NCBI GenBank assembly: GCA_016927315.1
Contig: JAFGMV010000090.1
Coordinates: forward strand, 1-34,274
DNA length: 34,274 nt
Reading direction: 5' to 3'
DNA from: Anaerolineales bacterium
GTDB lineage: Bacteria > Chloroflexota > Anaerolineae > Anaerolineales > Villigracilaceae
In this document: positions 1 to 9,127 of the stretch, piece by piece
How positions within the stretch are numbered: position 1 is the stretch's first letter
Layout of the letters: each line of letters begins with the position of its first letter
Program-made: the position numbers and the translations under genes
The notes under the pieces: generated by a model
Told to the model about the DNA's origin: nothing
The model's input: only the letters and a program-made list of their open reading frames with translations
Databases searched by the model: none

Positions 1-1
1 C

Positions 2-172
2 TGCCCGTTCTGTCATTTTGGCAAGAAGCATCAAGTGATTGCCAATATCAACAACCAACAAATCCACCCGGCCGGTATGTATCGCACCTTACAGAGGCAG
101 CTTGCTTATACTGTGGAGGTACACGAACAATCTGTAGAATACCCAGATCCGAACATCCCGAAGGGTTTCTAA
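2..172 (+). CDS. C-terminal fragment of an unrecognised protein with a CPFC motif (partial, cut by window edge)
   Basis: An open frame enters from the left edge and gives 56 residues before a TAA at 170-172. It starts with Cys-Pro-Phe-Cys-His, a CxxC arrangement that could bind metal or be redox-active. I do not recognise the family. The same frame stays open after the TAA until a TGA at about 275-277, so the TAA might be a recent nonsense mutation in a longer gene. The last part of that extension lies inside the 91-bp repeat at 252-342. No start is visible because the gene begins outside the window. A competing frame on the other strand (48-245) has no recognisable motif and is less convincing. 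Confidence 0.35.
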   Translation, partial: CPFCHFGKKHQVIANINNQQIHPAGMYRTLQRQLAYTVEVHEQSVEYPDPNIPKGF

Positions 173-251
173 CCGATCTTCTACCGGGCCGATCAACCTT
201 CGGGACGCTGCTTCGAGGATGCCATCGCTGCGGTAAACGCGACAAAATTTT

Positions 252-342
252 ACAGGGTGCTGCGAAAATATCTGAACTGAAATTCTGGTTTTTGAAGGTG
301 CTTTATTGGATCCAAGTTCAGATATCTATGCAAGCAGCAGTA
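252..342 (+). repeat. 91-bp dispersed repeat, copy 1
   Basis: This segment matches the reverse complement of 9128-9218 at 86 of 91 positions with no gaps. It carries internal dyad symmetry: ATATCTGAACT near its left end is mirrored by AGTTCAGATAT near its right end, about 40 bp apart. It lies about 95 bp upstream of the isochorismatase-like gene, in the same orientation relative to that gene as copy 2 has relative to glpK. No protein is encoded. It could be a MITE-like or palindromic intergenic element, or a shared leader sequence. Confidence 0.75.
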
Positions 343-436
343 GTACATCCCTACTGCAGGGCACACCGACACAACCGAACTCCTGCAAACTGCGCTATAC
401 TTTACCCTCACACCTATCAGTGATTACGGAGATAAA

Positions 437-1021
437 ATGAAAACAGCGCTGCTCTTGATCGACATACAGAATGACTACTTCCCAGGCGGGAAAATGGAAC
501 TCGAAGGAGCCCTAGAAGCCGCCGCGATGGCCAATGAAATCCTGTCCTGTTTCCGTGAGCACAAACTGTTCCATGTCCACATCCAGCATGTCTCCATCCA
601 GCCCGGAGCAGCTTTCTTCATCCCAGGCGACCGGGGAACCGATATCCATGACAGTGTGGCGCATTTCGAAGGCGAACCCCTGGTACAAAAACACTATCCC
701 AACTCATTCAGGAAAACGGATCTTCTGCAAATGCTGCAGGAACAAGGAACCAGGCGCCTGGTGATTACCGGCATGATGACCCATATGTGCGTCGATGCAA
801 CGGTGCGTGCTGCCGCCGACCTCGGCTTCAGCGTTCTGATCGCATCCGATGCCTGTGCCACTCGTTCATTGGACTTCGCTAACACGATCATCCCCGCAGA
901 GCATGTCCATAAGGCTTTCCTGGCTGCTTTACAGACCTACGGCAGAGTCATGACCACCGAGGAGATATTGGCCAGACTGGCCGCAGAACAATTCAATAGA
1001 CACACGGAGGAAAACCAATGA
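437..1021 (+). CDS. Isochorismatase-family cysteine hydrolase (nicotinamidase-like)
   Basis: A 194-residue cytoplasmic alpha/beta hydrolase of the isochorismatase/nicotinamidase superfamily. Members hydrolyse amides or enol ethers through a Cys-Asp-Lys triad. The triad can be read here: Asp9 in the opening LLIDIQNDYF block, Lys85 in VQKHYPNSF, and Cys118 in the block TGMMTHMCVDATVRAA, where the family has its usual pattern before the nucleophile. Length is normal. The start is supported by GGAG seven bases before the ATG, and a TATACT box lies near 393. The last codon overlaps the next gene as ATGA, so the two are probably translationally coupled. The substrate cannot be told from sequence; coupling with a membrane protease gives no clear pathway. 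Confidence 0.9.
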   Translation: MKTALLLIDIQNDYFPGGKMELEGALEAAAMANEILSCFREHKLFHVHIQHVSIQPGAAFFIPGDRGTDIHDSVAHFEGEPLVQKHYPNSFRKTDLLQMLQEQGTRRLVITGMMTHMCVDATVRAAADLGFSVLIASDACATRSLDFANTIIPAEHVHKAFLAALQTYGRVMTTEEILARLAAEQFNRHTEENQ

Positions 1022-2148
1022 CAATCATCGACAGCGGACGCCAGGAAAAAGCCCAGGAGTATGCCAAAATTAACCGCCGGCTGTGGCTGGTTTCCACCCT
1101 GCTGGGAGGGTTGTATGCCCTGGTCTGGCTCATATCTGGCTGGTCGACAGGACTGCAAAGCTGGCTCATTGCACAATCGACCTTATTCGCCAATCCCTGG
1201 TTCCTGTTACCGGCCTACCTGCTGGTCTTCGGTGGAATTTATTCCCTGATCACCCTGCCGCTGGATTATTATACAGGTTATGTCCTGCCCAAACGCTTTG
1301 ATCAATCCAACCAGCGCTTCAAAGAGTGGATCATCGATCAACTCAAAGGCCTGGCAATCAGTGTACCCATCGCCCTGCTGATGGTAGAACTCCTCTACCT
1401 GGCCCTGCGCAGCCTCCCGCATACCTGGTGGCTGTGGGCGACAGGCGGACTGGTGTTATTCAACGTACTGGTCGCGAACCTGGCGCCAATCCTGATCATG
1501 CCGATTTTCAATAAGTTTGTACCCCTGGAAGAAGAACATGCTGGTCTTGCGGATCGATTGATCAAACTGGCAGATAAAGCAAAGACCAAAGTAAAAGGGG
1601 TCTTCAAATACGATATGTCCAAACGGACCAAAGCAGCCAATGCAGGTCTGACCGGGATCGGCAATACCAGGAGAATCGTTCTGGGAGATACATTGATCGC
1701 TGAATTCACCCCGGATGAGATCGAAACCATCCTGGCGCACGAACTTGGCCACCACGTACATAACGATATCCCGCTGTTGATGACCATTGGCGCCCTGTTG
1801 AATCTGGTTGGTATGTACCTGGCATCCCTGGGACTCGATTGGGCTGCCACAACCTTCGGGTTCAACGGTCCCGCTGATATTGCCGGGCTGCCTGCCTTTA
1901 TGCTTGTGATCGGTCTTTTCAGCCTGGTTTTGATGCCGCTGAGCGGCGCTTTCTCACGTTGGAGGGAAAGTATGGCCGATGCGTATGCATTGGAAGTTAC
2001 CGGGAATGCCAAAGCCTTTGAAACAGCCCTTATCCGTCTGGCAAACCAGAACCTGGGAGAAATAAACCCGGAACGCTGGGTAGTCTGGCTATTCCACAGT
2101 CACCCGCCGCTGGGAGAACGGATCGCAAAAGCGAAAAACTGGAAATAA
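1018..2148 (+). CDS. M48-family membrane metalloprotease (Ste24/CAAX protease-like)
   Basis: A 376-residue integral membrane zinc protease of the Ste24/HtpX (M48) class. Hydrophobic segments lie near residues 22-42, 60-82, 112-132, 138-165, 252-278 and 290-312. The zinc site is HELGHH at 241-246 (ligands His241 and His245, catalytic Glu242). The third ligand is most likely Glu317 in RESMADAYAL, the usual ExxxD motif. The SHPPLGERI block at 361-369 is the typical C-terminal signature of Ste24-type proteins. Such enzymes cleave membrane or prenyl-type substrates; bacterial targets are mostly unknown and a quality-control role is plausible. It starts within the stop codon of the preceding gene (ATGA overlap), so it is translated as a coupled partner. 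Confidence 0.93.
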   Translation: MTIIDSGRQEKAQEYAKINRRLWLVSTLLGGLYALVWLISGWSTGLQSWLIAQSTLFANPWFLLPAYLLVFGGIYSLITLPLDYYTGYVLPKRFDQSNQRFKEWIIDQLKGLAISVPIALLMVELLYLALRSLPHTWWLWATGGLVLFNVLVANLAPILIMPIFNKFVPLEEEHAGLADRLIKLADKAKTKVKGVFKYDMSKRTKAANAGLTGIGNTRRIVLGDTLIAEFTPDEIETILAHELGHHVHNDIPLLMTIGALLNLVGMYLASLGLDWAATTFGFNGPADIAGLPAFMLVIGLFSLVLMPLSGAFSRWRESMADAYALEVTGNAKAFETALIRLANQNLGEINPERWVVWLFHSHPPLGERIAKAKNWK

Positions 2149-2221
2149 TCAGGGCCGCCGGCTTGTCGGGTGTTCTCTGGTTGCAACATTCCGCACACAG
2201 CATGCGAAAGTACAGTATCAA

Positions 2222-2263
2222 AAAAGAGAACAGATTGGTCATCCACCCAATCCATTCTCTTTT
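2222..2263. terminator. Bidirectional intrinsic terminator between convergent genes
   Basis: AAAAGAGAA (2222-2230) pairs with TTCTCTTTT (2255-2263), and inside it GATTGG (2233-2238) pairs with CCAATC (2247-2252). On the minus strand the hairpin ends in a run of six T, which suits termination of the phosphomannomutase gene. On the plus strand the T run is shorter. It sits between the two converging gene ends. Confidence 0.8.
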
Positions 2264-2279
2264 GTCAATTAAGTATGGG

Positions 2280-3740
2280 CTAGACCACCTTTTCAGCCAC
2301 TTCTGCCCCATACCTGAGCAGCGCCGCAACCATTTCTTTGGTACGTCCTTCTGCGTACACACGCAAGACAGGTTCGGTTCCGGAAGGGCGGATCAACAGC
2401 CACGAATCATCCGCCATGACATACTTGACGCCATCGCGGTTGCAGACTTCAACAACCTGTTCTCCCCCGATCTCTGCCGGGGCCTGTTTGGTCAAATAAT
2501 CGGTCATCGCTGCCTTGGCAACCGGATGACTCAAGCGGATATCCGTACGTTCGTAAAATGCCGGGCCGACCTCTGCCAGCAGGTCATCCACCTGTTCGAA
2601 GAGCGGCTTCCCATTGGTCGCCACAATTTCGACCAGGAGTGCTCCCATCAAAACGCCGTCCCCTTCAGGAATATGCCCTTTGAACGAAATGCCTCCCGAT
2701 TCTTCGCCGCCAATCAGAATGTTATCCGACATCATATAATCAGCAATATGATTAAAACCAACCGGGGTTTCATACAACGCCAACCCGTAGCGGTTCGCCA
2801 GGCGATCGATCATACGCGTGGTCGAAACCGTCCTCACGACCGCACCGCTCATCTGGCGTTTTTCCACCAGGTGTTTGAGCGCCAGGGCCATGATCTTGTG
2901 CGGATCGACAAAATTACCGCGTTCATCCATAGCGCCGATCCGATCTGCGTCCCCATCCATCGCCAAACCGAAATCACCCATATCTGAACTGATCGCACTG
3001 GCCAGTGTACTGAGGTTCTTGGCAATCGGTTCGGGATGCACCCCGCCAAACCCGGGATTCATCTCGTTCCGGACTTCGGCAACTTCGCAGCCGATACCCT
3101 GTAAAAAGCCTTTAATCGCGCCGCGCCCGGAACCATACATGGAATCGACCACCACCCTTTGCGGATTCTCCGCGATGGCGTCCAGATCGATCAGGGTCCG
3201 CATGTGGTCATAGTAAGCCGGGATCGGGTTGAAACGTTTAATCAGCCCGCGTTCCCTGGCCAGATCATAATCCATCAGGTTAGGACCACGCGCCCGCGCT
3301 TCATTATCATTAATATAGACTTCAACCCGCCGGCACTGCTCCGGCAGCGCCGAACCGCCAAAAGCCGCCTTGAGTTTCACCCCGTTATATCGCGGGGCAT
3401 TGTGCGAAGCAGTCAATACAATACCCGCTACAGCGCCAAGGTTATGCACTGCATATGAGATTGCAGGCGTAGGCGCGTCAGCCTGAGCCAGGTGGACAGT
3501 GAAGTCATTGGCCGCCAGGACACGTGCAGCTTCTTTGGCAAACCTGTCAGATAGGAAACGCGTATCGAAACCGATTACGATCTTCCTGGGGTCCGGAGCA
3601 GATTGTCCGTTGCCCGTCTTATCCCAATATTCTGAAGCCACGGCATCAGCAATTGCCTGTGTTACCATGCGCAGGTTAGTAAACGTGAAGGTATCAGAAA
3701 TGACGGCGCGCCAGCCATCGGTACCAAAATGAATAGGCAT
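2280..3740 (-). CDS. Phosphoglucomutase/phosphomannomutase family protein
   Basis: A 486-residue alpha-D-phosphohexomutase, which interconverts hexose 1- and 6-phosphates through a phosphoserine. All four family signatures are present: TASHNAP with active Ser112, the magnesium loop DGDADR at 262-267, the sugar loop GGEESGG at 344-350, and the phosphate loop RPSGTEP near 450. The start was set at the ATG at 3740 (MPIHFGTDGWR) because GGAG lies seven bases upstream and the family begins at this point; a longer frame to 3770 has no such site. It is a single gene ended by the hairpin at 2222-2263. It likely supplies mannose-1-P or glucose-1-P for polysaccharide synthesis. Which sugar is preferred cannot be decided by eye, and the TASHNAP/GGEESGG forms fit either PGM or PMM. 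Confidence 0.93.
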   Translation of the reverse strand: MPIHFGTDGWRAVISDTFTFTNLRMVTQAIADAVASEYWDKTGNGQSAPDPRKIVIGFDTRFLSDRFAKEAARVLAANDFTVHLAQADAPTPAISYAVHNLGAVAGIVLTASHNAPRYNGVKLKAAFGGSALPEQCRRVEVYINDNEARARGPNLMDYDLARERGLIKRFNPIPAYYDHMRTLIDLDAIAENPQRVVVDSMYGSGRGAIKGFLQGIGCEVAEVRNEMNPGFGGVHPEPIAKNLSTLASAISSDMGDFGLAMDGDADRIGAMDERGNFVDPHKIMALALKHLVEKRQMSGAVVRTVSTTRMIDRLANRYGLALYETPVGFNHIADYMMSDNILIGGEESGGISFKGHIPEGDGVLMGALLVEIVATNGKPLFEQVDDLLAEVGPAFYERTDIRLSHPVAKAAMTDYLTKQAPAEIGGEQVVEVCNRDGVKYVMADDSWLLIRPSGTEPVLRVYAEGRTKEMVAALLRYGAEVAEKVV

Positions 3741-3826
3741 TTCTTTTCTCCAAGTGGTTTTTTCGTACATAAAGGCGGCTCTCGCCGCCTCATCTCTTAC
3801 CAGGTTTATTTTTTAGCAGCTATATT

Positions 3827-5083
3827 TTACCAGTCTGCAACAGGAGTTGCCGTGACAAGCACGCTTTGAATGATCCAGCCTTCATATTCCTTTTCATTCA
3901 CTGTAGCAATGACATGAATCCAGGCAATACTATCGATCTCCTGCCGTTCCGGCAGCACAACAACATAAGACCCGTTGTCCAGCGTCACCAGCACCCTGCC
4001 GCCCGGTTCGCTGCGCACAAAGGCGCCGCCCCCCGCAACCGATTTGATGCGAGCAAAGACTGGGGTTGGTTCCGGGGAAATGGTAGGGGTGGCGGTATCG
4101 GTAAACAGCATTGTCAGGCTTGCCATGGCTGTCCGGTCTGGGGTAGCGGTTGTCGGGAGCGTGGGCGTCACGGTTGCAGCCTCAAACGGTGTCGGGGAAG
4201 GCGTTTGGGGATTGGCGCCTTCCACAACATCAATTGCAGGCGTCGAGGTTCCTGCAGGGACAGCAGTTGTGGCAATGGGGGTCCCGCTTATCCGCGACCA
4301 GGCAGCTTCCCGAAAACCGGTCAACTCAACCAGTGTCATCACCACGATCAACAAAACGACCAGACTGCAGCCATAACCCGTCAGGGTCAACGGACGGAAG
4401 CGCATAAAAACCAGCGTGAGCATGCCAAACAGGGATACCCAGGCCAGGTATACGAAAAAAACATACAGTCCCTGCGGCCAGATATCAGCCACCCCGCTGC
4501 CCAGGCCAAAGCCGGCCGCACTGAGCGGCAGGAAAATGCCATATGCCAGCATGGCGCTTGGTAAATAGGGTTTCTCTTCGGAACGGACAAAGGAAAGGGT
4601 CAGAATAATCGCACCCAGGGCCAGTACAACCAGATCCTCCCACCATAGTCGACTGTGGATGAAAGCCTGGTTCAGGGTCAGGGGCAGCATAAAACGGGCT
4701 GCAACACCTGCCAGCCCACCAGAAATAAACACCAGGAACCCGGCAATCAAGAGCGCCAGCAGCGTTTGAAAGAAAAATCGTCCAGAGCCATTGACAGTTG
4801 CCAGGATCATGCCCACCCAGGGGGTCAAAAGAGGGGCCATCAGCACCCCGAAGATCAAAAACGCCTGGGAATCCCGAAGGTAGCCAACCCCCAGAGAGGC
4901 GCCGCATAGAAGAGCAAAGACAAATAACTCATACGACGGGTAAGCCCGTTTTGCCAGGCTTTCCAGCAAGGCCGCCCGTCCTTCTGAATCATATGGTACC
5001 AGTCTGCGCCGGGCGCGGCGGCGGCGCGCTCGCGCCGCCGGGCTGGGTGTTTCTGTGAACTGGGACTGGGGGAGTTCACTCAT
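3827..5083 (-). CDS. DUF389 membrane protein with C-terminal SH3-like domain
   Basis: A 418-residue protein in three parts. Residues 1-50 are basic and cytoplasmic, with an Arg-rich stretch at 18-27. Residues about 52-265 form a multi-pass domain with the DUF389 pattern (small-residue helices followed by FGVLMAPLLTPWVG). Residues about 270-335 are a Thr/Pro-rich linker, and residues about 340-418 read as a bacterial SH3-like domain (FVRSEPGG, a turn rich in Gly, then EGWI). The SH3-like part would lie outside the cytoplasm, where such domains usually bind cell-wall or other polymers. The function of DUF389 is not established. The ATG overlaps the stop of the upstream HAD gene (ATGA), so translation is probably coupled. 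The codons for the Arg-rich stretch are very GC-rich. Confidence 0.8.
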   Translation of the reverse strand: MSELPQSQFTETPSPAARARRRRARRRLVPYDSEGRAALLESLAKRAYPSYELFVFALLCGASLGVGYLRDSQAFLIFGVLMAPLLTPWVGMILATVNGSGRFFFQTLLALLIAGFLVFISGGLAGVAARFMLPLTLNQAFIHSRLWWEDLVVLALGAIILTLSFVRSEEKPYLPSAMLAYGIFLPLSAAGFGLGSGVADIWPQGLYVFFVYLAWVSLFGMLTLVFMRFRPLTLTGYGCSLVVLLIVVMTLVELTGFREAAWSRISGTPIATTAVPAGTSTPAIDVVEGANPQTPSPTPFEAATVTPTLPTTATPDRTAMASLTMLFTDTATPTISPEPTPVFARIKSVAGGGAFVRSEPGGRVLVTLDNGSYVVVLPERQEIDSIAWIHVIATVNEKEYEGWIIQSVLVTATPVADW

Positions 5084-5550
5084 TTTCGCAAACTGGCCAC
5101 AACCCGCATAGGCTTATCCATGAGGTCAAAGAAAGTATGAACATCCGGTACTACCAGGTCTGCACACATTAAAGTTTCTGCAGCCAGGCCCTCCTGCGAT
5201 AGTACACAAACTCCCAATCCTGCAGCCATCAGCATGGCGGCATCATTCGCACCCTGACCAAGCGCAACAACAGTATCTGCGCCTAACCTGCGAACGAAAT
5301 CAGCCTTCTGTTGGGATTCATTACCGGGTGTTACGATCGTGGCCGATAAATCCAATTGCTTGTCGATCACAGCCTGGTGTCCGTGTGTGTCAGCCGTCAG
5401 CATGTGTACTTCCAATCGTTTCCGCAGCGAGGAAATCCGTTCTGCCAATCCATCAATCAACTCGCCATCCACTGCCAGGGTACCATTCACATCTGTCACC
5501 AAATACTTCAATCGTAACTTACCCCGTCCAGGAATTTCCAATTCAATCAT
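5080..5550 (-). CDS. HAD-family protein, soluble P-type-ATPase-like
   Basis: A 156-residue haloacid-dehalogenase-fold protein resembling the phosphorylation domain of P-type ATPases without membrane parts. Motif I is DVNGT at 20-24 (nucleophile Asp20). Motif II is Thr52 in MLTADTHG, motif III Lys82, and motif IV GQGANDAAML at 98-107, where P-type ATPases have GDGxND. Two usual acids are replaced: the second Asp of DxD is Asn22, and the first Asp of GDGxND is Gln99. Phosphatase activity may therefore be changed or lost, although P-type ATPases themselves have Thr at the second motif I position. It overlaps the DUF389 gene by 4 bp. A TATAAT box ends only 7 bases before the ATG, and I see no Shine-Dalgarno site, so the message may be leaderless. 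Confidence 0.8.
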   Translation of the reverse strand: MIELEIPGRGKLRLKYLVTDVNGTLAVDGELIDGLAERISSLRKRLEVHMLTADTHGHQAVIDKQLDLSATIVTPGNESQQKADFVRRLGADTVVALGQGANDAAMLMAAGLGVCVLSQEGLAAETLMCADLVVPDVHTFFDLMDKPMRVVASLRK

Positions 5551-5557
5551 GGGGCTA

Positions 5558-5563
5558 ATTATA
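5558..5563 (-). promoter_or_regulatory. -10 box (TATAAT) immediately before the HAD gene
   Basis: A perfect TATAAT on the minus strand ends 7 bases before the ATG at 5550. Transcription would start at or next to the start codon, giving a leaderless or nearly leaderless mRNA. A weak -35 candidate (TGGCAC) lies 17 bases upstream. Confidence 0.5.
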
Positions 5564-5826
5564 CAGGCGATGGGATTTCCGTGCCAGATACCCTGATCCC
5601 TTACATTTTATCAAGAAGGGGAAGCGGCGGTCACGAATAGCACGAAAAAGGGAATTGCATGAATTTCTTTTTGTTTTCTTCTTGTTGTAATTCGTTTATC
5701 TGTGATCAGTGCGATCACTGTGCGTGCCGGCTGCCAACGAAATCCAGTTTGCCAGGCTTCCTTGCAATAACCACAGCCCGCGTTGGCTGCCAGACAAATA
5801 CTGAATTCAAGACCAGCTGTTACGGG

Positions 5827-7524
5827 TTAATCCAGGTGCAGGTTATGCCTGTCACCCAATATTTCAAGCGTGCGCACAACTTCTGCCTTTTTCTGTTCCC
5901 CAGACCACTCGAGCGCCTCTGCCAGGGCGTCCGCCAGTTCTTCAAGCGCTCTGGCGGTCAACTGCCCCAGCATGGCCAGTTTCGTTCGTCTCAAAACCAG
6001 GTCATCAAGATGGACAACCTTTTCAATCTGCGCCAGGAATGCGATCTCACGGCGGCTGTAACCGGGCAGCGTCTTGAGCAGTGGGTCGGTCTCACTACGA
6101 GCAATAAAATTGCTGATCAGCTCAGCCCGGGCGCCATATCGCTCTGTCAACTTCCTGACACGATCGACTGACAGCCCAGTCCAGGCAGCCAGGCCCTCAA
6201 CGCTTTTATCGAAGTCTTCCTCCGAGAGCGTGAAACCACGCCCGCCGCCAATCGGAAGAAACGCGGTACTCTTCCGTCGCTCCTTTTGCAGGAAGTGTAA
6301 AGCCCGGTCCGTCACCTGTTCAGCGAAAGCCCGGAACGAAGTCCATTTCCCGCCAATCAGTGAGTAGACCGGGAAGGATAACCCCGTCCACATCCCGCTT
6401 AACACTTCCACACTGTGATCCCGGGAAATCTGACCGGTAGTTTTGGCATGGCTGAACGGGAGTGGGCGCACGCCTGAAAATTGAAAGACAATCTGCTCCC
6501 TGCGGACCTTGATCCCCGGGAAGATACGCGCCACCATGGTTATGAAATAGTCGACCTCATCCTCTGTACAGCGCACAGACTCCGGATCCTTGATTGGGAT
6601 ATCCGAGGTGCCGATCATCACCCGGTCATAAAGCGGGAAGATCAGCACAATCCGTCCGTCGTTATTTTCAAAGAAGAATTCATGCTCCCCGATCGACTGC
6701 CGCAGCACCGGGTTATCGATCACCAGGTGTGAGCCCTTCGTACCGCTGATATAGCGGGTTTCCAATCCCAATGCACGGTTAGAAATATCGATCCACGGAC
6801 CCGCCGCATTGATCAACAGGCGGGGCCTGACTGTAAAAATCTCCCCGCTCAGTTCATCTTTCAGCCGGACGCTTTCCCCTTCCCCGTCCTGCAGGCTGGC
6901 GTAATTGAGCGCCCGGGCGTTGGGGTTGTCCTGTTCTCCATCCAGCAAGACCTCGATTGCCAGGCGTTCGGGGTTTAAAATCGCGCCATCATAATAAGTC
7001 GCCGTGCAAATAACCTCCTGGTTCAGATCAGGATACCGTTTCAGGGTCTCGGCGCGCAGATGGAACTGATGCCGCGGTGCCGCCCGCTGACGTCCGGCAA
7101 AGGCATCATACAACATCAAACCGACCTTGATAACCACCGCACCCCGTTCAGCCGGCCGGTCGAGTAAATTCAGGAACTTAAGCGGCGCGTTCAACAGCCC
7201 CGAGAACCACTTAAAGATCGGGATCGTCGTCGGCAGCGGACGCACCAGGTGCGGAGCGTTCTTGAGCATCAGGTTTCGTTCACGCACAGCCTCGCGCACC
7301 AGCCGGAACTCGCCGTTCTCCAGATAACGAATCCCTCCATGAGCCATATGGGAGGAAGCTGCCGAAGCGCCAGAGCAAAAATCAGACCGTTCCACCAGCA
7401 AGACATCCACCCCCTGCAGGGCCAGATCACGGAAGACGCCGATGCCGTTGATCCCCCCGCCTACAATTAATACACTTACCTCTGGTTGTTCCTTCAACTG
7501 CCGGATGATCTCTGCTCGGTTCAT
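5827..7524 (-). CDS. glpD: Glycerol-3-phosphate dehydrogenase (FAD-dependent)
   Basis: A 565-residue flavoprotein that oxidises sn-glycerol 3-phosphate to dihydroxyacetone phosphate and passes electrons to quinones at the inner membrane face. The N-terminal dinucleotide-binding fold is clear: VLIVGGGINGIGVFRDLA from residue 19, then an acidic residue at the end of the second strand (LLVERSDF). Family blocks follow, including SSHMAHGGIRYLE, LINAAGPWID, GTKGSHLV and the C-terminal DAO domain with PIGG near 410. Length is normal for GlpD/GlpA. GGAG lies seven bases before the ATG. It is 73 bp downstream of glpK on the same strand, so the two form a glycerol-use operon in the order glpK-glpD. No glycerol channel gene (glpF) is nearby. 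Confidence 0.94.
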   Translation of the reverse strand: MNRAEIIRQLKEQPEVSVLIVGGGINGIGVFRDLALQGVDVLLVERSDFCSGASAASSHMAHGGIRYLENGEFRLVREAVRERNLMLKNAPHLVRPLPTTIPIFKWFSGLLNAPLKFLNLLDRPAERGAVVIKVGLMLYDAFAGRQRAAPRHQFHLRAETLKRYPDLNQEVICTATYYDGAILNPERLAIEVLLDGEQDNPNARALNYASLQDGEGESVRLKDELSGEIFTVRPRLLINAAGPWIDISNRALGLETRYISGTKGSHLVIDNPVLRQSIGEHEFFFENNDGRIVLIFPLYDRVMIGTSDIPIKDPESVRCTEDEVDYFITMVARIFPGIKVRREQIVFQFSGVRPLPFSHAKTTGQISRDHSVEVLSGMWTGLSFPVYSLIGGKWTSFRAFAEQVTDRALHFLQKERRKSTAFLPIGGGRGFTLSEEDFDKSVEGLAAWTGLSVDRVRKLTERYGARAELISNFIARSETDPLLKTLPGYSRREIAFLAQIEKVVHLDDLVLRRTKLAMLGQLTARALEELADALAEALEWSGEQKKAEVVRTLEILGDRHNLHLD

Positions 7525-7597
7525 ATTCGCTCCAATGAGTCAGAATTATTGTACAACGACCTGCCAATCCAGTCACTATGTATTAATGCAAAGCCGC

Positions 7598-9106
7598 TTA
7601 TGACACCCAATCGAATGTGCGGGTCACCGCTTTCTTCCACCCGGAGAACAGCTTCTCGCGGACCTCAACCTGCATTCCCGGCTGCCATTCTTTCTCCATG
7701 CCCCAATTGGAGCGCAGTTCCTGGTAATCCTTCCAAAAGCCAACCGCCAGGCCGGCCGCATAGGCCGCTCCTAAGGCCGTCGTTTCGGCTACTTTCGGCC
7801 GGATGACCGGAACGTCCAGGATGTCGGCCTGGAACTGCATCAACATTTCGTTGTAGACCATACCGCCGTCAACCTTCAAAGCCGTCAGGCTGACCCCTGA
7901 ATCTGTTTCCATGGCTTCCAGAACTTCCCGCGTCTGGTAAGCGGTCGCTTCCAACACCGCCCGGGCAATGTGCCCCTTATTAACATAGCGTGTCATCCCC
8001 ACGATGGCGCCGCGGGCATCGCTGCGCCAGTAAGGCGCAAACAACCCCGAGAAAGCCGGGACAAAATAGATGCCGCCGTTGTCTTCGACAGTCTGGGCCA
8101 GGGCCTCCACATCCGCCGACTCTTCGATCAAACCCAGGTTATCGCGCAGCCACTGCACCAGCGCTCCGGTAATGGCGATTGACCCCTCCAGTGCATAGAC
8201 TGCCTGCTGCTCCCCGATCTTGTACCCCATGGTCGTCAGCAGACCCGACCGGGAGTGGATGGGTTCCTGCCCGGTATTGAGCAGCATGAAGCACCCGGTG
8301 CCATAGGTGTTCTTGGCCTCACCAGGGCTGTAACAGGCCTGCCCGAACAAGGCCGCATGCTGGTCTCCCAGGTCGCCGGCCACAGGGACCCCCAGGAACG
8401 GCAGCGCCGCAGGGGTCTGGATTTCCTGCCCGACCTGGCCATACACCTCCGAGGATGAACGGATCTCGGGCAGCATGCTGAGCGGGATATCCAGCACTTC
8501 CAAGATATGCTCATCCCAATCCAGCGTCTCCAGGTTCATCAACAGGGTCCGCGAGGCATTGGTCACGTCTGTGTAGTGCCGGTTGGTCAGATTCCAGAGC
8601 AACCAGGTATCCACATTCCCGAACAGGACCTCCCCGTTTTCGGCTTTCTCCCGCACCCCGGGGATATTATCCAGGATCCATTTCAGCTTGGTTCCCGAGA
8701 AGTAGGTTGCCAGCGGCAGCCCGGTTTGGGCGCGAAAGCGGTCCTGGCCGCCGCTTCTCGCCAATTCATTACAAATCATATCGGTGCGCGTATCCTGCCA
8801 GACGATGGCGCCACAGACCGGTTTGCCAGTGGCTTTCTCCCACACGACGGTCGTCTCGCGCTGGTTGGTGATCCCTATGGCTGCAATTTCAGACAGGCCG
8901 GCGCAGCTTTTCTCCAGTACCCCGTGCATGACTTCCTGCGTCCGCTCCCAGATCTCGAGGGCATCATGCTCCACCCAGCCCGGTTGGGGATAGATCTGCC
9001 GGTGTTCCTTCTGGTCGGCCGCCAGCAGGTTGCCCCCATAATCAAACAGGATACAGCGCGTACTGGTTGTCCCTTGGTCGATTGCAGCAACATACTTCTT
9101 TGGCAT
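7598..9106 (-). CDS. glpK: Glycerol kinase
   Basis: A 502-residue FGGY-family kinase that phosphorylates glycerol with ATP to sn-glycerol 3-phosphate in the cytoplasm. The N-terminal phosphate loop reads [38 protein letters not shown] and YGTGCFML are typical glycerol kinase blocks, and the adenosine-side motif [14 protein letters not shown] is present near residue 410. Length equals the family norm of about 500. A purine-rich site (AAAAGGAAAAG) precedes the ATG. The leader holds copy 2 of the 91-bp repeat, ending only 21 bases before the start codon. Followed by glpD on the same strand; together they convert glycerol to dihydroxyacetone phosphate. Confidence 0.96.
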   Translation of the reverse strand: MPKKYVAAIDQGTTSTRCILFDYGGNLLAADQKEHRQIYPQPGWVEHDALEIWERTQEVMHGVLEKSCAGLSEIAAIGITNQRETTVVWEKATGKPVCGAIVWQDTRTDMICNELARSGGQDRFRAQTGLPLATYFSGTKLKWILDNIPGVREKAENGEVLFGNVDTWLLWNLTNRHYTDVTNASRTLLMNLETLDWDEHILEVLDIPLSMLPEIRSSSEVYGQVGQEIQTPAALPFLGVPVAGDLGDQHAALFGQACYSPGEAKNTYGTGCFMLLNTGQEPIHSRSGLLTTMGYKIGEQQAVYALEGSIAITGALVQWLRDNLGLIEESADVEALAQTVEDNGGIYFVPAFSGLFAPYWRSDARGAIVGMTRYVNKGHIARAVLEATAYQTREVLEAMETDSGVSLTALKVDGGMVYNEMLMQFQADILDVPVIRPKVAETTALGAAYAAGLAVGFWKDYQELRSNWGMEKEWQPGMQVEVREKLFSGWKKAVTRTFDWVS

Positions 9107-9127
9107 AGCTTTTCCTTTTCCCTAAAT

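Noticed and set aside
2163-2987. Long rightward frame (274 codons) opposite the phosphomannomutase gene
   Set aside because: It overlaps the well-supported phosphomannomutase gene on the other strand and shows no family motif.
5707-5720. Short palindrome CAGTG-CGAT-CACTG as a terminator of glpD
   Set aside because: The stem is only five bases and there is no T run on either strand.
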